Notes: generated by a model from the sequence alone, not told the origin. Shown: positions 41,161 to 51,064, counted from the stretch's first letter. The stretch: 64,000 nt of DNA from Candidatus Phosphitivorax anaerolimi (GCA_001896555.1 MPOS01000018.1:1-64000), one strand, 5' to 3'. Made by a program: numbers and translations.

Positions 41161-42458
41161 TGAAGGAACGCGAACACACCCAGGCCGACATAACAAAAAT
41201 TCTGGGAAACGGCGGCAAGGGCCCTGCCGGGAGCGCGAGGCGCTGGATCGTATGGGCCGTCCTGGCTGCGGCGGCTGTTCTGGCGGTTTTTGCATGGGGA
41301 TTCTCCGGCGGCAAGGAGCAGGTATCCTACCGGTTTCATGAGATGCAGCGCGGAGATCTCACCATCACCGTGAGCGCAACCGGAAACCTCCAGCCTCTGA
41401 ACCAGGTGGATGTGGGGAGCGAACGCTCCGGGATCATCCGGAGTGTGGAGGTGGACTACAACGATCGGGTGAAGGTGGGACAGGTTCTGGCGCGGCTCGA
41501 TACCGCGATGCTTCAGGCCGAGGTGAAGAAGGCGGCTGCAGCCCTGGAATCGGCGCAGGCTAGGGTCCTGCAGGCCCAGGCCACTCTGAGGCAGGCCAGC
41601 GCGGAGCTCGACCGGATGAGGCAGGCCCACGAGCTCACCGGCGGCAGAGTCCCCTCCTCAAGGGAACTGGATGTGGCTGAGGCCGAGCTCGAACGGGCCC
41701 GGGCCGACGAGGCCGCGGCACGCGCCCAGGTCTCGCAGGCCCGTGCGACCCTGGAGTCGAATCAGACAGATCTCTCCAAGGCCCTGATCCTCTCTCCCAT
41801 AAACGGCATCGTGCTCTCGCGGAACGTGGAACCGGGCCAGACTGTGGCCGCATCGCTGCAGGCCCCGGTCCTGTTCACCCTGGCCGAGGACCTCGCGCGG
41901 ATGGAGCTGCACGTAGACCTGGACGAGGCGGACGTGGGCAAGGTGAAACCAGGGCAGCAGGCGACGTTTACGGTGGATGCCTATCCCGATCGGATTTTCG
42001 CGGCAGAGGTCGTCCAGGTACGGTACAGCGCAAAGGCCGAGGCAGGGGTGGTCACCTACGAGACCGTGCTCAAGGTTGACAACGAGGACCTGCTCCTGAG
42101 GCCGGGCATGACCGCGACAGCAGACATCACGGTGAACGAGATCAAGAATGCCGTGCTGGTGCCCAACAGCGCCCTTAGGTTCATACCCCGCGATGCGGGA
42201 AATGAGACGCAGGAGAAGAGCAGTGTGCTGAGCAAGCTCATGCCGCGCCCGCCGAGACCCGCCAGGAGGAGTCTCCAGAACGGGCGCGGCAGCGGGGCCG
42301 GCAGGGCCGAACAGACGGTCTGGATGCTCGAGCAGGGCGCCCTCGTGCCTATTCGGGTCTTCACCGGGGCTACGGACGGCATCATGACCGAGATTCTCGA
42401 AGGGGCTGTTGAGCCCGGCATGAGAGTCATTACGGGAAGCATGAGCATCCAGAAATGA
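41157..42458 (+). CDS. MacA-like periplasmic adaptor (HlyD/MFP family)
   Basis: A 433-residue membrane fusion protein with one N-terminal membrane helix (WIVWAVLAAAAVLAVFAWGF). The lipoyl half GDLTITVSATGNLQPLNQVDVGSERSG, a long alpha-hairpin (LESAQARVLQAQATLRQASAEL onward), the second lipoyl half and the beta-barrel domain TADITVNEIKNAVLVPNSAL are present. It bridges the MacB-like inner membrane complex to the outer membrane factor. It begins four bases before the end of the upstream gene and overlaps the ATPase gene by four bases. Confidence 0.92.
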   Translation: MMKEREHTQADITKILGNGGKGPAGSARRWIVWAVLAAAAVLAVFAWGFSGGKEQVSYRFHEMQRGDLTITVSATGNLQPLNQVDVGSERSGIIRSVEVDYNDRVKVGQVLARLDTAMLQAEVKKAAAALESAQARVLQAQATLRQASAELDRMRQAHELTGGRVPSSRELDVAEAELERARADEAAARAQVSQARATLESNQTDLSKALILSPINGIVLSRNVEPGQTVAASLQAPVLFTLAEDLARMELHVDLDEADVGKVKPGQQATFTVDAYPDRIFAAEVVQVRYSAKAEAGVVTYETVLKVDNEDLLLRPGMTATADITVNEIKNAVLVPNSALRFIPRDAGNETQEKSSVLSKLMPRPPRPARRSLQNGRGSGAGRAEQTVWMLEQGALVPIRVFTGATDGIMTEILEGAVEPGMRVITGSMSIQK

Positions 42459-43183
42459 ACATGACGACCCCTGAATCCATAAACAGCCCTCTCATCCGGC
42501 TGGAGGGCATCACCAAGGTGTACGGCTCGGGCCCTGCAGCGGTTCACGCACTCAAGGGCGTGGACCTTACGATCGACAAGGGGGAGTTTGTGGCCGTGAT
42601 GGGGCCCAGCGGATCGGGCAAGTCCACCTGCATGAACATCCTGGGCTGCCTGGACACGCCGACCGCCGGGACATACCGGTTCAAGGGCGTGGACGTGGGC
42701 GGCCTGTCGCGCGACCAGCGGGCGCTCCTGCGCAGAAACTATCTCGGCTTCGTGTTCCAGGGCTTCAATCTCCTGAGCCGCACCTCTGCCCTGGAAAACG
42801 TCGAGCTCCCCCTGATCTATCGCGGCGTCCCGGCCAGGGAGCGGCATGCAAAGGCCCGGGACGCGCTCAAGGCGGTCGGGCTGGAAGGATGGGAATTCCA
42901 CACCCCGGCGGAGCTCTCGGGCGGGCAGCAGCAGCGGGTGGCAATCGCCCGGGCCATGGTGATCGAACCCGAGGTGCTCATGGCGGACGAGCCCACCGGC
43001 AACCTTGACTCCGTCACGGGCCGCGAGATCATGGACCTGCTCTGCTCATTCAACACCGAACGGGGCGTAACCATCGTCATGGTCACCCACGACGCCGGCA
43101 TGGCCGGCTATGCCGGACGAATTGTCCGGTTCTTGGACGGCCTCATCGATTCCGAGGAGCCCGGCAGGAGGCACGTCTCATGA
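42455..43183 (+). CDS. MacB-type ABC transporter ATPase
   Basis: A 242-residue ATPase of the LolD/MacB class: Walker [20 protein letters not shown]-loop FVFQGFNLL, signature [14 protein letters not shown], Walker [11 protein letters not shown] and switch His in VTHDAGM. It drives mechanotransmission-type export of antibiotics, peptides or lipids. In E. coli MacB the ATPase is fused to the permease; here the two are separate overlapping genes, a common arrangement. Confidence 0.93.
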   Translation: MNMTTPESINSPLIRLEGITKVYGSGPAAVHALKGVDLTIDKGEFVAVMGPSGSGKSTCMNILGCLDTPTAGTYRFKGVDVGGLSRDQRALLRRNYLGFVFQGFNLLSRTSALENVELPLIYRGVPARERHAKARDALKAVGLEGWEFHTPAELSGGQQQRVAIARAMVIEPEVLMADEPTGNLDSVTGREIMDLLCSFNTERGVTIVMVTHDAGMAGYAGRIVRFLDGLIDSEEPGRRHVS

Positions 43184-44391
43184 TCTGGGAGACCATCATA
43201 CTGGCCCTGCGCGCCATCCGGCGCAATGTTCTGCGCTCGTTCCTCACAATTTTGGGCATCGTGATCGGCGTGGCCGCGGTCATTACCATGGTCACCCTGG
43301 GAGACGGGGCCACCGAACAGGTGAGGGCCGACATATCGAGCCTGGGCAGCAACATGCTCCAGGTCAGGCCCGGTCAGGGGTTCAGGGGGCCCGGCGGTGT
43401 GAGGGTCTTTGCCGAGAGATTCAAGCTCTCCGACGCACAGGCCATCGAACGAGAGATCGCAGGCCTAAAGGCCGTGGCGCCCCTGTCGGATCAGTCCGGC
43501 CAGGCCATCTCCGGAAACCGGAACTGGTCCACCACGGTAACGGGGAGCACGAATGACTATCTCACTGTCCGCAACTGGCCGCTTGAGAGCGGACGTGTCT
43601 TCACCGAGTCGGAGCTGAACTCAGGCAGGGCGGTATGCATCCTGGGCGCCACCATCGCCAGAGAGCTCTTCGGGGATCAGGACCCGCTGGGAGCCTTTAT
43701 CCGGCTGGACAGGCTCTCCTGCCAGGTGGTGGGCGTCCTTGCATCAAAGGGCCAGTCGAGCTTCGGGCAGGATCAGGATGATCTGGTGATGGTGCCCATC
43801 AGGACGATGCAGAGGCGCATCGCGGGCAATACCGATGTCAAGGCGATCCTGGTCTCCGCCATGGACGGCGTCTCGACAGAGGCTCTAAGGGAAGATATCG
43901 AGCGCCTGATGCGCGAGCGGCGCCGGGTTTCCGAGGGGCAGGACGATGACTTCCACGTTCGCGACATGCAAGAGATCGTGAGCACGCTCACGAGCACCAC
44001 CCGGGTGCTCACGGCCCTGCTGGGTGCGGTGGCTGCGGTGAGCCTGCTGGTGGGCGGCATCGGGATCATGAATATCATGCTGGTCTCGGTCACGGAGCGC
44101 ACCCGCGAGATCGGCACACGCCTGGCGATCGGGGCCCGGGAGGGCGAAGTGCTCATGCAGTTTCTCATAGAAGCAGTCGTGCTCTCGTCTCTGGGCGGGC
44201 TCTTCGGCATCGCCCTCGGCCTCGGCGCAGCGGCCCTGGGAGCCCGCCTGCTCGGAGTGCCCTTTGTGTTCAACCCGGGCATCGTGATCCTGGCCTTCGT
44301 GTTCTCTGCATCCGTGGGGATGATCTTCGGGTTTTTCCCGGCACGCCGGGCCGCGCGCATGGACCCCATCGAGGCCCTGCGGCACGAGTGA
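43180..44391 (+). CDS. MacB-type ABC transporter permease
   Basis: A 403-residue inner membrane protein with the MacB topology. One N-terminal helix (SFLTILGIVIGVAAVITMVTLGDG) is followed by a large periplasmic MacB core domain (about residues 45-260) and a FtsX-like block of three helices (LLGAVAAVSLLVGGIGIMNIMLV, then VLSSLGGLFGIALGLGAAALGA and IVILAFVFSASVGMIFGFFPARRAARMDPIEALRHE). The last motif is diagnostic of the family. It completes the tripartite pump encoded from 39703. Confidence 0.93.
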   Translation: MIWETIILALRAIRRNVLRSFLTILGIVIGVAAVITMVTLGDGATEQVRADISSLGSNMLQVRPGQGFRGPGGVRVFAERFKLSDAQAIEREIAGLKAVAPLSDQSGQAISGNRNWSTTVTGSTNDYLTVRNWPLESGRVFTESELNSGRAVCILGATIARELFGDQDPLGAFIRLDRLSCQVVGVLASKGQSSFGQDQDDLVMVPIRTMQRRIAGNTDVKAILVSAMDGVSTEALREDIERLMRERRRVSEGQDDDFHVRDMQEIVSTLTSTTRVLTALLGAVAAVSLLVGGIGIMNIMLVSVTERTREIGTRLAIGAREGEVLMQFLIEAVVLSSLGGLFGIALGLGAAALGARLLGVPFVFNPGIVILAFVFSASVGMIFGFFPARRAARMDPIEALRHE

Positions 44392-44613
44392 AAAGCCCGG
44401 GGTCCGAGAAATCATCCAGTCCCCTGTCTGCTCCAGATCCGGCTCTTTGCGGCTTTCCTGCGAAATGGCCAGAAATGAAGGTCCCACGTTGTCTGGTGAT
44501 ATTGGCTTTGCGTTTCCAGGGCTTATCATGAATTCCATCCGGCCTTGAAAAAACCGCATGTCTAAAAAGCCGAGGGAAGGGACGGCTCTTTTCGCGGAAG
44601 AGGAGGACCGCGC

Positions 44614-45450
44614 ATGAACGATATCTGGAACATACTGTGGCTGCTGCTCATTGCGGCCATCCTCATCCCGGTCGTCCAGCAGAAGCTGATTCGGATGAGA
44701 CGGATGCGGCTCATCAGGGCCATTGAGAAGAAGAGAAATTCCCGCCTGATCACCCTGATCCACCGGCAGGAGATCATGAAGTTCTTCGGAATCCCCCTCC
44801 TGAGGTACATCGATATCAACGACGCCGAGGAGATCCTGCGGGCGATCAGGTTCACGCCCGAGGACATGCCTATCGACATGATCGTCCACACCCCGGGCGG
44901 GCTCGTGCTCTCCTCCGAGCAGATCGCCATGGCCCTGAAGCGGCACCGGGCAAAGGTGACCATCTTTGTCCCTCACTACGCCATGTCCGGAGGCACCCTG
45001 CTGTGCCTTGCGGCAGACGAGGTGGCCATGGACGGCAACGCTGTGCTGGGGCCGGTGGACCCCCAGGTGGGAAAGTACCCGGCCGTCTCCATCATGGCCG
45101 CTGTAGAGAAAAAGGAACCCAAGGACATCGATGACGAGACCTACATCATGGCCGACATCTCGCACAAGGCGCTTGAGCAGATGCGGGAGTTCGTGGAGAT
45201 CATCCTCTCGGACCAGAGGAGCCCCGCAGATGTGGAGAGGATCGTGAAGGCCCTCACCGAGGGCAGGAGGACGCACGATCACCCGATCTTCCTCGAGGAC
45301 GCGAAAAGACTGGGGATCAACGTGACCGGCCGCGTCCCGGACGACATCTACCGGCTCATGGAGCTGTTTCCCCAGGCCGAGCAGCAGCGTCCCTCGGTAC
45401 AGTACATTCCCGTTCCCTACAAGGATGACGGGCGCGAACCAAAAGAATAG
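44614..45450 (+). CDS. SDH-type ClpP-class serine protease, membrane-anchored
   Basis: A 278-residue protein of the SDH_protease (PF01972) family, related to ClpP/SppA. One N-terminal membrane helix (IWNILWLLLIAAILIPVV) precedes the crotonase-like fold. The nucleophile Ser is in PHYAMSGGTLLCLAADE and the likely base Lys in MADISHKALEQ; IVHTPGGLVLSSEQIA carries the oxyanion segment. It is probably a cytoplasm-facing membrane protease. It stands alone after the efflux operon. Confidence 0.9.
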   Translation: MNDIWNILWLLLIAAILIPVVQQKLIRMRRMRLIRAIEKKRNSRLITLIHRQEIMKFFGIPLLRYIDINDAEEILRAIRFTPEDMPIDMIVHTPGGLVLSSEQIAMALKRHRAKVTIFVPHYAMSGGTLLCLAADEVAMDGNAVLGPVDPQVGKYPAVSIMAAVEKKEPKDIDDETYIMADISHKALEQMREFVEIILSDQRSPADVERIVKALTEGRRTHDHPIFLEDAKRLGINVTGRVPDDIYRLMELFPQAEQQRPSVQYIPVPYKDDGREPKE

Positions 45451-45651
45451 CGCCGGCTGGTCTTTTCGCCTCCCACAGGAGGGGGCGGTTGATTTTCCCT
45501 CTGCCTGCGTTACTTAACTCACTATATCCCGCAAGAATCGCATCTCTGCCTGCATGCGAAAAAAGCACGATTGCCCAAAATGGCATCTTCACGCGGCAAT
45601 TCTAAAGCCCGTGAAGGCCTGAGGATTCGGAAGAGATCCAAGGAGGAACAG

Positions 45652-45939
45652 ATGCAGACGTATATCATTCTGAGCAGACTGTCCCCTGATGCGCTCAAAG
45701 ATCCTGCCATCTACCGGGAGATGGCGGCCAAGGTGTCGAAGAAGATCAAGGAAGAATGTCCCGAGGTCCACTGGAAGCAGAGTTTTGCCGTGATGGGGCG
45801 CTTCGATGTGGTGGATATCGTGGAGTCGGACAATCCCAAGCAGGTCGAAAAGGCGGCCATGATCATCAGGGCCTTCGGCAACTCCACCACCGAGACCCTC
45901 TTTGCCACCCCATGGCGCGAGTTCCTGGACATGCTGTAA
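45652..45939 (+). CDS. GYD domain protein
   Basis: A 95-residue small protein of the GYD family: TYIILSRLSPDALKDP at the front, EVHWKQSFAVMGRFDVVDIVE in the middle (the place of the GxYD motif is GRFDVV), and FGNSTTETLFATPWREFL at the end. Cytoplasmic, function unknown; the ferredoxin-like fold suggests a dimer. AAGGAGG lies just before the ATG at 45652, so upstream in-frame starts are rejected. Confidence 0.88.
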   Translation: MQTYIILSRLSPDALKDPAIYREMAAKVSKKIKEECPEVHWKQSFAVMGRFDVVDIVESDNPKQVEKAAMIIRAFGNSTTETLFATPWREFLDML

Positions 45940-46256
45940 CCGGCCCGGGTATCAGCGGTAAGGTCTTTTAGAGAAAACCTCTCCGGTCATGCCCTCTTGT
46001 ACCAGTCGGTCAGTATAGCCGCAGGGTTGTGCATTTGCCGGCCGGTCACTACCGGGCTGCACCTGCGGTCTGCACTCTTGGGTTCGTACTCCCGCTTACG
46101 CCATTCCTTAAAAGACTAAGGTGTAAGATGCAGTGCCCTGTTTTTTTCAGAAGAAACGAGCCTTAGTTGAGCGGCCGGGTTTTCGCTCTCCTGCGCCCGT
46201 TCTTGAGTTGAAAGTGCGGGCTGCTTAGTATGTAGCTTACTGGAGGAGGTTTACCC
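45940..46256. other. 317-base intergenic region
   Basis: Upstream of the BIG2 lipoprotein. No gene was recognised. The part after 46080 is AT-richer and likely carries the promoter. No clean terminator for the GYD gene was seen. Confidence 0.35.
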
Positions 46257-47498
46257 ATGATACACCCATTCATACATCCATTTCACACTCGATCTCTCAA
46301 ATCACTCGTCCTTCTCACGCTCGCGCTACTCCTCTCGTCGTGCAACAGCGACAGCGACGATCACAGTCCCCAGGCCCAGAGCAGCACCGGCTCTGGAGAA
46401 GTTCTCTCATCCATTACCATCAGCCCGGGAACCACAAGCATGGACATACAGATGACCAGGCAGTTTACCGCGGTGGGCATCTTCAGCGACGGTTCTTCCA
46501 CGATTCTGACCGAATCCGTGACCTGGTCGACATCGGACGAGAGTATCGTCAGCATCAGCGAAACCGGGGTGGCCATCGCCCATGCTCAAGGTGAGGCCAC
46601 CATTACGGCCACCAGGGATGGGGTCTCGGGCACTTGCCTTGTGAGTGTTTCTCTATCGGGAACCTCAGACACCTCGGACCCTGCGCCCCCGGAGAAGCCC
46701 GATCTTCTCCCCCCTGCCTCGGCCGTCATCATCGACCATACCGCCACAGACATCTATGCCGTGCCGGATGAATGGATCGAGCAGGCTCGAGAAAGCCTGT
46801 GTATCGCATACGGCCACACCTCACATGGAAGCCAGATCATCGAGGGCATGAAAGGGCTGGTTGATTTCAGTGGAAGCAGCTACGCCTTCAACGCAAGCGG
46901 TGCCGGAGGAGCACTGGAGCTGCGCGACACGCCGTTTGCCGGCGCGAACGATCTCGGCAATCCTGACCGCACTGCATGGGCCGAGGCCACCCGGGCCTAT
47001 CTGGACGAGCACCCCGAAGTCAATGTGGTCATGTGGTCATGGTGCGGCCAGGTCTCTGACGCCACAAAAGCGGACATCGACACCTACCTGCACCTCATGA
47101 GCACCCTGGAACAAGAATATCCCGACGTGCGGTTCGTCTATATGACCGGTCATCTCGATGGCACCGGCCTGGAGGGGAACCTGCACCAGAGGAACGAGCA
47201 GATTCGGAGATACTGCAGACAAAACGGCAAGATACTTTACGATTTCGCAGACATAGAATCCTACGATCCTGACGGCGTCTTCTACGGCGACCGGTATGCG
47301 AACGATGCCTGCGACTACGACTCCGACGGCGACGGGGACCGTGATGCAAACTGGGCCGAACAGTGGCAGAATGCCCACGTCCAGGGCCAGGACTGGTACG
47401 ACTGCTATGCAGCGCACTCACAGCCGCTCAACGCAAACCTCAAGGCCTACGCGGCCTGGTGGCTCTGGGCAAGGATCGCAGGCTGGGACGGGCGGTAG
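46257..47498 (+). CDS. Lipoprotein with BIG2 domain and unassigned C-terminal domain
   Basis: A 413-residue exported lipoprotein (signal ending LLLSSC). A bacterial Ig-like BIG2 domain spans about residues 50-133 (LSSITISPGTTSMDIQMTRQF, VTWSTSDESIVSISETG). After a Pro-rich linker comes a domain of about 260 residues beginning IIDHTATDIYAVPDEWIEQAR and CIAYGHTSHGSQIIEGM, with MWSWCGQVS, VYMTGHLDG and a final CYAAHSQPLNANLKAYAAWW. His, Ser and Asp residues give it the look of a hydrolase, possibly SGNH-like, but the family was not recognised. A DSDGDGDRD stretch may bind calcium. GGAGGAGG precedes the ATG. Confidence 0.8.
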   Translation: MIHPFIHPFHTRSLKSLVLLTLALLLSSCNSDSDDHSPQAQSSTGSGEVLSSITISPGTTSMDIQMTRQFTAVGIFSDGSSTILTESVTWSTSDESIVSISETGVAIAHAQGEATITATRDGVSGTCLVSVSLSGTSDTSDPAPPEKPDLLPPASAVIIDHTATDIYAVPDEWIEQARESLCIAYGHTSHGSQIIEGMKGLVDFSGSSYAFNASGAGGALELRDTPFAGANDLGNPDRTAWAEATRAYLDEHPEVNVVMWSWCGQVSDATKADIDTYLHLMSTLEQEYPDVRFVYMTGHLDGTGLEGNLHQRNEQIRRYCRQNGKILYDFADIESYDPDGVFYGDRYANDACDYDSDGDGDRDANWAEQWQNAHVQGQDWYDCYAAHSQPLNANLKAYAAWWLWARIAGWDGR

Positions 47499-47527
47499 CG
47501 GAACATCTGCTGGGATATCTCGGCGGC

Positions 47528-48562
47528 ATGATCGACCGGTACAGACGGCGGCGGGGCAGGGTGCTCGACGCAATGGGGCTCGGTCCGCGGGAGACCCCGT
47601 CGGAGACCGTGCTGAGGGGACCGACGTACACGCTGAGGTTATACGGCGGCCAAGGAGGCAAAGGCCCGGCGGTGCTCATTGTGCCGGCACCCATCAAACG
47701 GGCATACATCTGGGACCTCGACCATGAGATCAGTGCTGTGAGGCGGTTCCTGGGCCAGGGCATCCGGGTCTGGCTCATCCGCTGGGAGATGCCGGGGATT
47801 CAGGACCAGGGGCTCGGGCTGGCCCATTACGCCGGTCGATATATTCTCGACTGTCTGGAAGCCATGGAATCCGGGCCGAAAAACAAAAGGCCCATTCTGG
47901 CAGGGCATTCTCTCGGGGGCACCTTTGCCGCGATCTTTGCCGCCCTGCATCCGGATATGGTCGGGGGGCTCGTTCTGCTCGGCGCCCCGATCAGGTTCGG
48001 ACCCGGTGTGGGGGCCATCGACTCCCTGGTCGCCCGTGCACCAGGCGCTTGCGTGTTCACCTCCATATCGGGAAATGTCCCGGGCTGGTTTCTCGGCGCC
48101 ATGAGCACCCTGGCCTCTCCGGCGAGCTTCCAGGCCGAGCGGTGGGCCGACTGGCAGTCGAGTCTGACTGATCCCCGGCTGCTGAGGACGCACATGAAGG
48201 TGCGGCGCTGGACCTTGGACGAACTTCCCATGCCCGGGCTGCTCTTTGAAGAAGTTGTGGAAAGGCTCTACCGCAGGGACTGTTTCATGGGCTCCAGGCT
48301 CGATATCGACGGCAAATGCGCAACGCCTCGGAGTATCAGGGCGCCGATCCTCACGGTGGCGGACAGGCGCTCGGTGCTGGTTCCGCCGGAGGCCTCCCTG
48401 CCGCTGAACGACATCGCCGGAAACCAAGCCAACCGCGTGCTCTGGTACGAGGAAGAACCGGGAGTTGCATTGCAGCACGTGGGGATGCTGGTGGGCAGGA
48501 GGGCCCACCAATCCCTGTGGCCTGCAATCCTCAGATGGATCGGCGAATGCGGCAAGGCCTGA
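47528..48562 (+). CDS. Alpha/beta hydrolase, PHA synthase-like
   Basis: A 344-residue protein resembling the PhaC branch of alpha/beta hydrolases. The region VLIVPAPIKRAYIWDL matches the PhaC strand before the helix; RVWLIRWEMPG aligns with the usual VYLIDWGxP; the nucleophile is in LAGHSLGGTFAAIFAALHP. PHA synthases use Cys (GxCxGG), whereas this has Ser (GHSLGG), so it may be a lipase-like or depolymerase-like relative. The frame continues upstream into the lipoprotein gene, but 47528 is the first ATG after that gene ends. The start has no strong ribosome site. Confidence 0.75.
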   Translation: MIDRYRRRRGRVLDAMGLGPRETPSETVLRGPTYTLRLYGGQGGKGPAVLIVPAPIKRAYIWDLDHEISAVRRFLGQGIRVWLIRWEMPGIQDQGLGLAHYAGRYILDCLEAMESGPKNKRPILAGHSLGGTFAAIFAALHPDMVGGLVLLGAPIRFGPGVGAIDSLVARAPGACVFTSISGNVPGWFLGAMSTLASPASFQAERWADWQSSLTDPRLLRTHMKVRRWTLDELPMPGLLFEEVVERLYRRDCFMGSRLDIDGKCATPRSIRAPILTVADRRSVLVPPEASLPLNDIAGNQANRVLWYEEEPGVALQHVGMLVGRRAHQSLWPAILRWIGECGKA

Positions 48563-48732
48563 CCCGGCCGCGCTTCCCATCATCAGAGATAGGGCGGGTC
48601 CTAAACCGGTGCTTTCCTGCTCCTCTTTGACATGGTTCATGATATCGCCGGATGAGATTGTCCTTCCCTTGAGGGCGGTTCCTGGGGTAATAAGCTCAAT
48701 CTTGAGAAAAATCATGAGAGGTGCTGGTTGTC

Positions 48733-49197
48733 GTGAACGTACAACCTGCAACTATCGATGATTTCGAGAGCTGGATCGCTCTGGCAGGAGAAGTGGAGCA
48801 CCTGTTCGGGGCCATGGTCCACGAGCCCTCGTTTCACGACGCCCTGAAGGAGGCGCTCCGCGAGGGGCGGGCATTCTGTGTGAGGCAGGACGATGCCGGG
48901 GCCGGCGCGCCCCTGCTTGGCGGCATCACGGTCATGTTTTCTCACAACGAGATCGAATGGTTCGCTGTTTCCGGGAAGTGCCGCGGCAAAGGGGTGGGAA
49001 AGGCCCTGCTGGCCCATGCCCTGTCCCAGCTCGATGCCCGCAGGGACATCACGGTCAGGACCTTTGACCGCTCCTCCGAAGAGGGGAAGCCCGCTCGCCG
49101 GCTCTACCAGGCCTTCGGCTTCCGCGATCATAGATCGTGCGATCCCACGTCCACGGGATTTCCCACCGTGATCATGATCCGGAAAAAAGAGGCATAG
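48733..49197 (+). CDS. GNAT-like acetyltransferase
   Basis: A 154-residue protein with the GNAT acetyl-CoA motif A as CRGKGVGKALLAHALSQ and the closing ARRLYQAFGFRDH segment. IEWFAVSGK is the preceding beta strand. The start is set at the GTG at 48733 with GAGAGGTG about 9 bases upstream, in preference to a GTG at 48721 that overlaps this site. Substrate unknown. Confidence 0.8.
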   Translation: MNVQPATIDDFESWIALAGEVEHLFGAMVHEPSFHDALKEALREGRAFCVRQDDAGAGAPLLGGITVMFSHNEIEWFAVSGKCRGKGVGKALLAHALSQLDARRDITVRTFDRSSEEGKPARRLYQAFGFRDHRSCDPTSTGFPTVIMIRKKEA

Positions 49198-49641
49198 TTT
49201 CAGGCGCGCCTGCCGAGAAAATCATCTATGCCTTGTTTTTTGTTGGTTATTCGTTTAAATGTAAGGTTATTGATCAACTGGCGGATTCTCTTTGCAGACG
49301 GTTCCTCTTCGACCTGGCTTTTTTAGGATTTCCTCTTCATGTCCTCCTGAACAAGAGCTCTCTCGCCGCCTTAGTTCACAGAAGAGATGGATCGCGTGTG
49401 AAGGGAACAGGAGAGATGATCTCCCGATATCCCGTGAGCAGGGCTCGGGAGAGGGTGTTTCTGGGTAGAGCAGGCGGTGTACCTTTACAAGGGTAGCCTC
49501 GGAAACTGCGGACCAGCCGGTGCGGCCGTCATGCATGCTAAAGAGCGGCTCTGTGGTCTGCCGGGGAAGAAAGAGGCCGCGGCGCCTGCCTGGCACGGCG
49601 CCAAGGCCCACTGAGAAATATGCTCTTTTCAAGGGGGTTTT
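49198..49641. promoter_or_regulatory. 444-base leader region of the aminotransferase pair
   Basis: No gene recognised. The start is AT-rich (49220-49280). The region must carry the promoter for the two aminotransferases, as no gene upstream is coupled to them. No operator or riboswitch could be identified. Confidence 0.4.
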
Positions 49642-51060
49642 ATGGGATACGATAGATGGAACAGGATGGATGTCCAGGAGCGCGACTATGTCCAGCACCT
49701 TTTCGGCAAGCACATCTCCAGGGGGCAGGTGAGGTACCTCAGGTGCGCGCATCTGGATATTTACGAGCGCGACCGGCAGGGCTGCACGGTTATGGATGCG
49801 GTGTCGGGAAAGAAATTTTTCGACTGCTTCAGCTCTGCGGGATGCTTCAATGTGGGCAGGGGGAATCCGAAGATCAGGGAGGTTCTCCAGAAGGCCCTGG
49901 ACGAGTGGGACATGGGCTCACACCATCTGCTCTCAGAGCCCAAGATCAGGTTTGCCGAAAAACTCGCGTCGCTCTGTCCGGGCGATCTCGACAAGGTGGT
50001 TCTCTGCGCCTCGGGTGCGGATGCCTGTGCAGGGGCGATCAAGCTGGCCAGGGGCGCTACCGGCAGAAACGGTGTGATCACCATGAACAAGGCCTATCAC
50101 GGGCACGAAGGCTTCAGCCTCTCCGCCAACGGCAAGGACTACTACAAGGAGCTCTTCGAGCCTCTGATGCCCGGATTCCACATCGTTCCCTTCAATGATC
50201 TGGAGGCGGTCAGGAGGATTGCATCCAAGGACATTGCCGCCATTATCCTGGAACCGGTGCAGGGTGAGGGCGGCATTCACGTGGCCACCCAGGAATTCAT
50301 GAGCGGCTTAAGGGAGCTCTGCGACAAGCTGGGGATCATGCTTATCTTCGATGAAGTCCAGACCGGATTCGGCCGAACGGGCAAGATGTGGGCCATGGAG
50401 CACTACGGTCTGGTCCCGGATATCATGTTCACGGCCAAGTCCATCAGCGGCGGTCTCTACCCCAACGGCGCGGTGGTCTACCGGGACATCAAGGTTCTCA
50501 CCGACTATGTGGAGAAAAATCCCTTCTTCCATACCTCTCACTCAGGCGGTTCCGACTTGGGCTGCATCGTCTCGGAGGCCGTGCTGGACTACCTGGTGGA
50601 AAACCGGGTGTGGGAGCATGCCGCCGATATCGGCAGGCGGTTCAAGGATGGGCTCATGGAAATCTGGCGGGAAAACAGCCATGTTATTCGCGAGGTCCGG
50701 GCCCTGGGCCTTATGATCGGCGTCGAATACAAATACGAATTCCTGGGCGCGCTCATGGCCGAATGCCTTGCGAAGCAGGGGGTCTGGGCGGTCTACTCGG
50801 GAAACGCCCCTGAGGTCATGCGGTTCCAGATACCCATCACCGCCAGAGTGGAAGAGGTGGATGAGCTGCTGGCACGCATCAGGGCCGCGGTGAACTCCAT
50901 GAAGATATACCTGGTCTTTCTCCTCCCCCTGGCACGGATTCCGATGTTCAGGATGATTCTCGACAATCTCAAGGTGCAGATCACCACGTTCAACCTTATC
51001 CGTGATCTGGAAGAGTTCGTGTCAAGGTATGTTCTCAAGGCGCTGGAATTCAGGGGGTGA
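49642..51060 (+). CDS. Class III aminotransferase with intact PLP lysine and C-terminal extension
   Basis: A 472-residue PLP enzyme of the ornithine/4-aminobutyrate aminotransferase type. The cofactor motif is CASGADACAGAIKLARGATG, then KAYHGHEGFS, the Asp in LIFDEVQTGFGRTG, and the Schiff-base Lys266 in FTAKSISGGLYP. After the normal end of the fold an extra tail of about 55 residues includes a hydrophobic helix (IYLVFLLPLARIPMFRMI). AAGGGGG precedes the ATG. Four bases separate its stop from the second aminotransferase, its paralogue, which lacks the Lys. The substrate is unknown. Confidence 0.9.
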   Translation: MGYDRWNRMDVQERDYVQHLFGKHISRGQVRYLRCAHLDIYERDRQGCTVMDAVSGKKFFDCFSSAGCFNVGRGNPKIREVLQKALDEWDMGSHHLLSEPKIRFAEKLASLCPGDLDKVVLCASGADACAGAIKLARGATGRNGVITMNKAYHGHEGFSLSANGKDYYKELFEPLMPGFHIVPFNDLEAVRRIASKDIAAIILEPVQGEGGIHVATQEFMSGLRELCDKLGIMLIFDEVQTGFGRTGKMWAMEHYGLVPDIMFTAKSISGGLYPNGAVVYRDIKVLTDYVEKNPFFHTSHSGGSDLGCIVSEAVLDYLVENRVWEHAADIGRRFKDGLMEIWRENSHVIREVRALGLMIGVEYKYEFLGALMAECLAKQGVWAVYSGNAPEVMRFQIPITARVEEVDELLARIRAAVNSMKIYLVFLLPLARIPMFRMILDNLKVQITTFNLIRDLEEFVSRYVLKALEFRG

Positions 51061-51064
51061 GAGG

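Noticed and set aside
43885-45282. Minus-strand open frame of 465 codons spanning the MacB permease and the serine protease
   Set aside because: It crosses two real genes and their spacer and has no protein-like motifs.
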